Part shown: piece by piece, positions 58,040 through 64,000 of the stretch
How the letters are laid out: each line of letters begins with the position of its first letter
Numbering within the stretch: the first letter of the stretch is position 1
Origin: Paracidovorax cattleyae
GTDB taxonomy: Bacteria > Pseudomonadota > Gammaproteobacteria > Burkholderiales > Burkholderiaceae_C
Reading direction: 5' to 3'
Assembly (NCBI RefSeq): GCF_900104515.1
Contig: NZ_FNJL01000001.1
Span: 186,001 to 250,000 of the forward strand
DNA: 64,000 nt
Translations under genes and position numbers: made by a program
Notes under the pieces: generated by a model
What the model saw: only the letters and a program-made list of their open reading frames with translations
Database searches by the model: none
Told to the model about the DNA's origin: nothing

Positions 58040-59605
58040 TCAGCGGCGCAGCAACTGGCGCAGCTTCATTCCCGCCGCCCACAGCGCGCCGAAATACAGC
58101 AGTGCCGCTCCTGCCAGGAACACCGCGAGCCACCCCACACGCTGCGCTTCGTGGGCCCGCATCGCGATCCAGTCGATGTACCGGCTGGCCCAGATCAGGA
58201 AAATCGCCAGCAGGGCGCTGGCCGCCACGACCTGCATCAGCAGGCGTCCCCAGCCGGGCTGCGGCTGGAAGCTGCCGCGGCGCAGCAGCCCCACCAGAAG
58301 CCACAGGGCGTTCACGAGCGCGCCCAGCCCGATGGACAGTGCCAGGCCTGCATGCTCCAGCCAGGGCACCAGCAGGGCATTGAGCAGTTGGGTGACGAAC
58401 AGCACGGCCACCGCGATGCGCACGGGAGTGCGGATGTCCTGGCTGGCGTAATAGCCCGGCGCCAGCACCTTGATGGCCACGAGCCCCAGCAACCCGACGC
58501 CATAGCCCGCGAGCGCCAGGGCGATCTGCCCCACGTCGCCGTCGTGCAGCGCGCCATGGTGGAACAGCGTGGCCACCAGCGGCTGAGCGAAGGTGAGCAG
58601 GGCCACGGCGCACGGCACGGACAGCACGACCACAATGCGCAGGCCCCAGTCCAGCATGGCGGAATAGCGCTGCGCGTCGCCGGCGGCACGGGCGGCCGCG
58701 AGCTGCGGCGTGAGCACCACGCCCAGGGCAACGCCCAGCAGCGAGGTGGGGAACTCCATCAGGCGGTCCGCGTAGAAAAGCCAGGTGACGCTGCCCGGGG
58801 CCAGGTAAGAAGCGATCTGCGTGTTGATCATCAGGGAGATCTGCGCCACGCCCACGCCCAGCAGGGCCGGCCCCATGAGCGCGAGGATCCGCCGCACCCC
58901 CGGCGCCCGCCAGGCAGTCCGGACCGCGCCGGGCGACATGCCGATGCGCGGCAGCAGCCGGAGCCGGTGCAGCGCCGGCAGTTGCACAGCCAGTTGCGCG
59001 ATGCCGCCCAGCATCACGCCTCCCGCCATGGCGTAGATGGGCTCGATGCCGCGCGCGGCCAGTTGCGGCGCGCCCAGCCATGCAGCCAGAATCATGCAGA
59101 GGTTGAGCAGCACCGGCGTGGCGGCCGGCACGGCGAAGCGCTTCCAGGTATTGAGCACCCCGGCGGACAGCGCCACCAGCGACATGAAGCCGATGTAGGG
59201 GAACATCCAGCGCGTCATCAGCACGGCCGCTTCGTAGCCCTCCGGGTTTTGCCACAGCCCGCTGGCCAGCAGCCAGACCAGCAGCGGCGCGCCCAGCACG
59301 CCCGCCAGGCAGGTGAACAACAGCACCCAGAAGAGCGTGGTCGCCACGCTCGAGATCAGCGCGCGCGTGGCGTCCTCGCCGTGCTGCGCCCGGTGCGTGG
59401 CCAGCACGGGCACGAAGGCCTGGCTGAATGCCCCTTCCGCGAAAAGGCGTCGGAACAGGTTGGGAATGCGGAAGGCGACGTTGAAGGCGTCGGTGAGCGC
59501 GCTGGCGCCGAACATCGATGCCATGAGCAGATCGCGCGCCAGTCCCGTCACACGGGAGGCCAGGGTCAGCAGGGAGACGGTGGAGGCGGCTTTGAACAGT
59601 GACAC
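58040..59605 (-). CDS. murJ: lipid II flippase MurJ
   Basis: MurJ exports lipid II for peptidoglycan synthesis. The 521-aa protein has about 14 membrane helices and the family opening SLFKAASTVSLLTLASRVTG, DAFNVAFRIPNLFRRLFAEG and AFSQAFVPVLA, with conserved Arg and Asp in the cavity. GTG 59605 is chosen as it gives the conserved start. It is divergent from rpsT, which is usual in betaproteobacteria. Confidence 0.95.
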   Translation of the reverse strand: MSLFKAASTVSLLTLASRVTGLARDLLMASMFGASALTDAFNVAFRIPNLFRRLFAEGAFSQAFVPVLATHRAQHGEDATRALISSVATTLFWVLLFTCLAGVLGAPLLVWLLASGLWQNPEGYEAAVLMTRWMFPYIGFMSLVALSAGVLNTWKRFAVPAATPVLLNLCMILAAWLGAPQLAARGIEPIYAMAGGVMLGGIAQLAVQLPALHRLRLLPRIGMSPGAVRTAWRAPGVRRILALMGPALLGVGVAQISLMINTQIASYLAPGSVTWLFYADRLMEFPTSLLGVALGVVLTPQLAAARAAGDAQRYSAMLDWGLRIVVVLSVPCAVALLTFAQPLVATLFHHGALHDGDVGQIALALAGYGVGLLGLVAIKVLAPGYYASQDIRTPVRIAVAVLFVTQLLNALLVPWLEHAGLALSIGLGALVNALWLLVGLLRRGSFQPQPGWGRLLMQVVAASALLAIFLIWASRYIDWIAMRAHEAQRVGWLAVFLAGAALLYFGALWAAGMKLRQLLRR

Positions 59606-59646
59606 GGGCAGGAGTGTATGCGCTGCGCACCGCGGCCCACGTCCCC

Positions 59647-59679
59647 GCCGCGGGGGCGCTGGAGCCGCGCCCCCGCGGC
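59647..59679. repeat. 13-bp GC-only inverted repeat next to the rpsT promoter
   Basis: GCCGCGGGGGCGC (59647-59659) and GCGCCCCCGCGGC (59667-59679) are perfectly complementary with a 7-nt loop. The right arm ends six bases before the rpsT -10 box, so the repeat covers its -35 position. It could be an operator or a hairpin at the 5' end of the murJ transcript. Confidence 0.6.
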
Positions 59680-59685
59680 CTGGGC

Positions 59686-59691
59686 TATAAT
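59686..59691 (+). promoter_or_regulatory. -10 box for rpsT
   Basis: A consensus TATAAT in GGGCTATAATCGCCGG lies 46 bp upstream of rpsT. The -35 region is occupied by the GC inverted repeat and has no TTGACA-like sequence. Confidence 0.55.
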
Positions 59692-59736
59692 CGCCGGCTT
59701 TGCTGACATCATCCTCAGACACCTAAGGAATCCATC

Positions 59737-60036
59737 ATGGCATCTGCCAAGCCCAAGAAAAAGAACCCCCGCCTCGCCTCCGGCCGCAAGCGCGCGCGCC
59801 AGGACGTGAAGCTGAACGCAGCCAACACCTCGCTGCGCTCGAAGTACCGCACTGCCGTCAAGAACGTCGAGAAGGCCGTCCTGGCCGGCGACAAGACGAA
59901 GGCCTCCGAACTGTTCGCGAAAATGCAGTCCGTGGTCGACACGATCGCCGACAAGGGCATCTTCCACAAGAACAAGGCAGCTCGCGACAAGAGCCGCCTG
60001 TCCGCCAAGGTGAAAGCCCTGGCACTGGCCGCCTGA
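59737..60036 (+). CDS. rpsT: 30S ribosomal protein S20
   Basis: The 99-aa basic protein has [39 protein letters not shown] and [20 protein letters not shown], the S20 helices. AAGGAA 9 bp upstream is a good ribosome site. It has its own terminator. Confidence 0.98.
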   Translation: MASAKPKKKNPRLASGRKRARQDVKLNAANTSLRSKYRTAVKNVEKAVLAGDKTKASELFAKMQSVVDTIADKGIFHKNKAARDKSRLSAKVKALALAA

Positions 60037-60111
60037 CCCTCTTCAGGCAAAACAGCCCGGGTGGCCCTGCCGCCCGCCGTTTGCAACGGGTGCGCTGTCA
60101 GCAAAAAACGG

Positions 60112-60135
60112 AAAACCGCCTTCGGGCGGTTTTTT
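60112..60135 (+). terminator. intrinsic terminator after rpsT
   Basis: AAAACCGCC (60112-60120) pairs with GGCGGTTTT (60125-60133) around a TTCG tetraloop, with T residues continuing to 60135. It lies 75 bp after the rpsT stop. Confidence 0.9.
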
Positions 60136-60322
60136 CGTTTCAGGGTCCCTATTCCGGGCTTACGCGCTGCAATACCATGGCCTGGGAAAGTGAAGCTTGA
60201 TTTTTGTAAAGGTTTTCACTTTGGTGGGAGAATCCCGCTTCCAAAAATTCCTGTTCTCCGGTAGTGGCGCTCGGCCTGCTCGTCCCTGATGCAGGCTGCC
60301 TTGCGCGCTGCCTTCGTGTTCC

Positions 60323-62020
60323 ATGAAAAAGACGATCAAAGCCTTGTCCGGCACCCTGCTGGTGCTCGCCCTGGCCGCTGTACTGTTTCTGTACTGGCCC
60401 CTCTTCCCCCGCTCCGTACCCCCTGCCGAAAACGACCAGCCCATCGATGTCGCGATGGTCGGTGCCGGCACCATGAGCGCCACGCTGGCCACCTATCTGC
60501 AGGAACTGCAACCCGACTGGAAAATCCAGGTCTTCGAGCGACTGGACGGCGTGGCCCTGGAAAGCTCCAATGGCTGGAACAACGCAGGCACGGGGCATTC
60601 GGGCTTCGCGGAACTGAACTACACGCCGCAGCTCCCCGACGGCTCCATCGAGACCAGGCGCGCGGTGGGCATCGCCGAGCAGTTCGAGGTGTCGCGCCAG
60701 TTCTGGGCGCACCAGATCGGCCGGGGCGCCATGCAGGCACCGGGCACGTTCATCAACCCGACCCCCCACATGAGCTTCGTCTGGGGAGATGACAACATCG
60801 CCTACCTGCGCAAGCGCCATGCCGCGCTGGTGCGCAACCCGCTCTTCTACGGCATGCAGTATTCGGAGGATCAGGCCCAGATCCGCCAATGGGCTCCGCT
60901 GATGATCGAGGGCCGCGATCCGGCCCAGAAGGTGGCCGCCACCTACATGCCCCTGGGCACCGACGTGAACTACGGTGCGGTGACGAACCAGCTCATGGCA
61001 GGCCTGCGCAAGAGCCCGAATTTCACGCTGAGCCTGCAGCACGAAGTGCGCGCGCTGCGCCAGAACGCCGACAAGACCTGGAACGTGACCGTGGCCCAGC
61101 TGGCCGAGGGCGGCAAGGAAAAGACCATCAAGGCCCGCTTCGTCTTCGTGGGCGCCGGCGGTGCGGCCCTCAAGCTGCTGCAGGCATCGGGCATTCCCGA
61201 GTCGAAGAACTACGCGGGCTTCCCCGTGGGCGGGCAGTTCCTCGCCACCGAGAACCCCGAACTCACCGCTCGCCATGACGTGAAGGCCTACGGCATCGCA
61301 TCGACGGGCTCCCCGCCGATGTCGGTCCCGCACATGGACGCCCGCAACCTGGACGGCAAGCCGGTCGTGCTCTTCGGCCCCTTCGCCCTGGCCACCACGA
61401 AGTTCCTCAAGAGCGGTTCCTGGTTCGACCTGTTCTCTTCCATCACGCATGACAACCTCATGGGCATGCTGCGCGTGGGCATCCACAACCTCGACCTCGT
61501 GAAGTACCTGGTGCAACAGGCGGAACTCACCGACGAGGACCGCTACAGGGAGCTGCAGGCCTACTTCCCGCAGGCCAGGCGCAAGGACTGGCGCCTGATC
61601 ACCGCCGGACAGCGCGTGCAGGTGATCAAGCGTGATCCGGAAAAGGGAGCGGTGCTGCAGTTCGGCACGGAAGTCGTGACGGATGCCGATGGCACCATCG
61701 CGGCCCTGATGGGCGCCTCTCCCGGCGCATCGACGGCGCCCTACATCATGCTGAACCTGATGGCCAAGGCGTTCCCCCGGCAGATGACGGACGCCGGCTG
61801 GAAGCCGCGCCTGCAGCGGATCGTCCCGTCGTATGGCCGCAAGATCAACGACAGCGCCGCCACGACCAACGAGATCCGGCGCATGACCAGCACGGCCCTG
61901 CACCTGCCCTACCTGGACGTTCCGGCCGATCTCTCCCAGCCTGCCACGCAGCCGGCGGCGCCTGCCTCCGCGGCACCGGCCGCTCCGCGCAGCCTGAACA
62001 AGGAAATGCAGGCCCTCTGA
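60323..62020 (+). CDS. mqo: malate:quinone oxidoreductase
   Basis: Mqo oxidises malate to oxaloacetate and passes electrons to quinone. The 565-aa flavoprotein has the FAD loop [20 protein letters not shown], then [48 protein letters not shown] and [15 protein letters not shown] hydrophobic N-terminal helix ([20 protein letters not shown]) probably anchors it to the membrane. An Ala/Pro tail ([12 protein letters not shown]) ends the protein. Confidence 0.95.
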   Translation: MKKTIKALSGTLLVLALAAVLFLYWPLFPRSVPPAENDQPIDVAMVGAGTMSATLATYLQELQPDWKIQVFERLDGVALESSNGWNNAGTGHSGFAELNYTPQLPDGSIETRRAVGIAEQFEVSRQFWAHQIGRGAMQAPGTFINPTPHMSFVWGDDNIAYLRKRHAALVRNPLFYGMQYSEDQAQIRQWAPLMIEGRDPAQKVAATYMPLGTDVNYGAVTNQLMAGLRKSPNFTLSLQHEVRALRQNADKTWNVTVAQLAEGGKEKTIKARFVFVGAGGAALKLLQASGIPESKNYAGFPVGGQFLATENPELTARHDVKAYGIASTGSPPMSVPHMDARNLDGKPVVLFGPFALATTKFLKSGSWFDLFSSITHDNLMGMLRVGIHNLDLVKYLVQQAELTDEDRYRELQAYFPQARRKDWRLITAGQRVQVIKRDPEKGAVLQFGTEVVTDADGTIAALMGASPGASTAPYIMLNLMAKAFPRQMTDAGWKPRLQRIVPSYGRKINDSAATTNEIRRMTSTALHLPYLDVPADLSQPATQPAAPASAAPAAPRSLNKEMQAL

Positions 62021-62044
62021 GGCCGACGCTGGCAACAATGCCTG

Positions 62045-62081
62045 GCCGCGCTGGATGGCAATGCCGCCAGCGCGGCTTTTT
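62045..62081 (+). terminator. intrinsic terminator after mqo
   Basis: GCCGCGCTGG (62045-62054) pairs with CCAGCGCGGC (62067-62076), followed by five T. It is 25 bp after the mqo stop. Confidence 0.85.
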
Positions 62082-62200
62082 CATTGCCGCCGGCACCATC
62101 GCGGCGACGGGGCCGTGGGAAATGGGGATGGATTGGGTGCCGCCCCTCAAGGGGCCGGACTGCTGCGCACGGTGCGCGGCGAGCCAGTCCTGGGCGGTGT

Positions 62201-62530
62201 TCAGGCTTTCCCGGGAGCGGGTGCACCGTCCGGAAGCAGGCAGGCCTCGGCCACCTGCAGGCCATTGTCCCGAGCGAAGTTCATGACGAAATCCCAGGCC
62301 ATGGGCTCGTGCGATTGCAGGTCGCGGTGGACCACGACGCACTTCACGCCATTCATGGTGGTGGGCACGCACCAGGGGGAGTAGCTCAGGTGGCTGCCGG
62401 GCCGGGCGCCGCCGGGCCGGAACTGGCTCATGACGCCCGCCAGGCGCTCGGCCCAGTCGCTGGGGCGGAAGGTTTTCCCGTCGTGGGTGATGCCTTGGAT
62501 GAAGACTTCTTTCGAGTTGGGGGAAACCAT
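62201..62530 (-). CDS. DUF3579 family protein
   Basis: The 109-aa protein has FIQGITHDGKTFRPSDWAER, LSYSPWCVPTTMNGVKCVVV and EPMAWDFVMNFARDNGLQVA, the DUF3579 pattern. It is a small soluble betaproteobacterial protein of unknown role, commonly next to argD. It is divergent from argD with 261 bp between, in which a palindromic operator-like site lies. Confidence 0.85.
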   Translation of the reverse strand: MVSPNSKEVFIQGITHDGKTFRPSDWAERLAGVMSQFRPGGARPGSHLSYSPWCVPTTMNGVKCVVVHRDLQSHEPMAWDFVMNFARDNGLQVAEACLLPDGAPAPGKA

Positions 62531-62600
62531 GGGGGATCGGGGGGTCGTGGAGGGAAGTCGCCGCAGGATCGCCGCCAGGCGCTACTGACCAGCATTCTAA

Positions 62601-62614
62601 CTCTTATATAAGAG
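62601..62614. promoter_or_regulatory. 14-bp perfect palindrome upstream of the DUF3579 gene
   Basis: CTCTTATATAAGAG is fully self-complementary and AT-rich in a GC-rich region. A TAGAAT -10 box on the minus strand (62594-62599) follows at once, so a protein bound here would overlap the -35 position of the DUF3579 promoter. The regulator is unknown; a GntR- or MarR-type dimer is possible. Confidence 0.55.
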
Positions 62615-62704
62615 CTACCCGCCCCAAAGACCCTGCCCCGGCCACCCCGGCGGCCCGCATGGCTGTGATGCGCAATCGTCAACGGCGCCGTCATGGGCTG
62701 CACC

Positions 62705-62710
62705 TAGAAT
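62705..62710 (+). promoter_or_regulatory. -10 box for argD
   Basis: TAGAAT in CACCTAGAATCGTGC lies 82 bp upstream of the argD ATG. It has the same CTAnAATcg shape as other promoters in the window and no good -35. Confidence 0.45.
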
Positions 62711-62791
62711 CGTGCTTCGCGCGCCGGCCGGCCTTCTCCCCGGACCGGCGCATTCTTTCCCGATATGCATCGAACGCCTGGAGATTTCTGC

Positions 62792-63988
62792 ATGAGCGCT
62801 TCCGCCCAGCCCGCCTCGCCCCACGTGATGAACACCTACGGCCGCCTGCCGATCGCGCTCGAGCGAGGCCAGGGCTGCAGGGTATGGGACGTGGGCGGCA
62901 GGCAGTACCTCGACGCGCTGGGCGGCATCGCCGTGAACACGCTGGGACACAACCATCCGAAGCTGGTGCCCGCGCTGCAGGAACAGATCGCCAAGCTGAT
63001 CCACAGCTCCAACTACTACCACGTGCCCCTGCAGGAGCAGCTCGCCACTCAGCTGGTGGAGCGCTCCGGCATGACGAACGTGTTCTTCTGCAACTCCGGG
63101 CTGGAAGCCAACGAGGCTGCGCTCAAGCTGGCACGCAAGTACGGCCATGACAAGGGCATCGAGCGCCCGCAGATCGTGGTGTACGAGAAGGCCTTCCACG
63201 GCCGCTCCATCGCCACCCTGTCGGCCACCGGCAACCCGAAGGTGCAGGCCGGCTTCGGCCCGCTGGTCGAAGGCTTCATCCGCGTGCCGATGAACGACAT
63301 CGAGGCCATCCGCCAGGCCACGGAAGGCAATCCCGACGTGGTGGCGGTGTTTTTCGAGACCATCCAGGGCGAAGGCGGCGTGAATCCGATGCGCATCGAG
63401 TACCTGCAGCAACTGCGGCAGCTCTGCGACGAGCGCGGCTGGCTGATGATGATCGACGAGGTGCAGTGCGGCATGGGCCGCACCGGCAAGTGGTTCGCGC
63501 ACCAGTGGGCCGGCATCGTGCCGGACGTGATGCCGCTCGCCAAGGGCCTGGGCTCGGGCGTGCCGATCGGTGCGGTGGTGGCCGGCCCCAGGGCGGCGAA
63601 CATCTTCGCGCCGGGCAACCACGGCACGACCTTCGGCGGCAACCCGCTGGCCATGCGCGCGGGCGTGGAAACCATCCGGATCATGGAAGAAGAAGGCCTG
63701 CTGCAGAACGCGGCCGACGTGGGCGCGCACCTGAAGGCAGCCCTGCAGCGCGAGCTGGGCGGACTGCCCGGTGTGAAGGAGATCCGCGGCCAGGGCCTGA
63801 TGCTGGGCATCGAGCTCGACCGCCCCTGCGGCGTGCTCGTGGGCCGCGCGGCCGAGGCAGGCCTGCTGCTGTCCGTCACCGCGGACAGCGTGATCCGCAT
63901 GGTGCCCGCGCTCATCCTCACGCGCGAGGAAGCCGACGAGATCGTGTCCCTGCTCGCTCCGCTGGTCAAGGCCTTCCTGGCCGAATGA
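62792..63988 (+). CDS. argD: acetylornithine aminotransferase
   Basis: ArgD transaminates N-acetylglutamate semialdehyde in arginine synthesis and may also act on succinyl-diaminopimelate. The 398-aa class III enzyme has FFCNSGLEANEAALKLARKY, VVAVFFETIQGEGGVNPM, MIDEVQCGMGRTGKWFAHQ and the PLP lysine in LAKGLGSGVPIGAV. ATG 62792 is preceded by TGGAGA. Its stop overlaps a possible next start. Confidence 0.95.
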   Translation: MSASAQPASPHVMNTYGRLPIALERGQGCRVWDVGGRQYLDALGGIAVNTLGHNHPKLVPALQEQIAKLIHSSNYYHVPLQEQLATQLVERSGMTNVFFCNSGLEANEAALKLARKYGHDKGIERPQIVVYEKAFHGRSIATLSATGNPKVQAGFGPLVEGFIRVPMNDIEAIRQATEGNPDVVAVFFETIQGEGGVNPMRIEYLQQLRQLCDERGWLMMIDEVQCGMGRTGKWFAHQWAGIVPDVMPLAKGLGSGVPIGAVVAGPRAANIFAPGNHGTTFGGNPLAMRAGVETIRIMEEEGLLQNAADVGAHLKAALQRELGGLPGVKEIRGQGLMLGIELDRPCGVLVGRAAEAGLLLSVTADSVIRMVPALILTREEADEIVSLLAPLVKAFLAE

Positions 63989-64000
63989 AAACCGCCTCCC
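63985..64000 (+). CDS. possible start of the gene after argD (cut by window edge)
   Basis: ATGA at 63985-63988 overlaps the argD stop, giving MKTAS before the window ends. In this group argF commonly follows argD, so it may be ornithine carbamoyltransferase, but five codons cannot show it. Confidence 0.3.

Overview
The window is high-GC chromosomal DNA from a betaproteobacterium. The gene order (leuC-leuD-leuB-asd-fimV-truA-trpF-trpB-trpA-accD, and plsX-fabHDG-acpP-fabF-rpoE-rseA-rseB-mucD-lepA-lepB-rnc-era-recO-pdxJ-acpS-nagZ) is typical of Burkholderiales. Gene content and protein flavour point to Comamonadaceae, most likely Acidovorax or a close relative. That assignment is from recognition, not from a search. 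No tRNA, rRNA, intact insertion sequence, prophage or CRISPR array was seen.

Layout. 1-2453: end of leuC, a small entericidin-like lipoprotein gene, leuD and leuB, closed by a terminator. 2454-3262: a decayed short-chain dehydrogenase, then what looks like a translation-coupled attenuator in front of asd. Its leader peptide carries ten consecutive Ile/Thr/Lys codons, with mutually exclusive antiterminator and terminator folds. 3263-12416: asd, fimV, truA, trpF-trpB-trpA and accD. 12432-13768: a shared terminator, a YggT membrane protein and a Lon-N-domain protein. 13812-20128: a surface-polysaccharide cluster (three glycosyltransferases, an initiating sugar transferase, a methyltransferase and a flippase-like protein, with no recognisable polymerase). 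20181-23630: lysS, a REC-GGDEF diguanylate cyclase and an MscS-like channel. 23670-25700: a DUF3300 lipoprotein.

25925-45886 is a block of about 20 kb read entirely on the minus strand. In transcription order it holds yceD, rpmF, plsX, fabH, fabD, fabG, acpP, fabF, a small membrane protein, rpoE, rseA, rseB, mucD, lepA, lepB, a DUF4845 protein, rnc, era, recO, pdxJ, acpS and nagZ. It joins fatty-acid supply, envelope-stress sensing, protein export and RNA processing. A 476-bp gap between mucD and lepA holds two intrinsic terminators, a possible small RNA and a cluster of DnaA-box-like sites.

45913-64000: maf and an RsmI-like methyltransferase face sppA, a Rieske protein, a HAD phosphatase and rluC. 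Then come rne with a long structured leader, yaaA, a prolyl-4-hydroxylase-like oxygenase, queF, a SirB1-type protein, murJ, rpsT, mqo, a DUF3579 gene and argD. The strongest unexplained signal is the asd leader. Next are the mucD-lepA gap, a dispersed intergenic repeat with two copies, and a pair of divergent polysaccharide genes whose start codons overlap.
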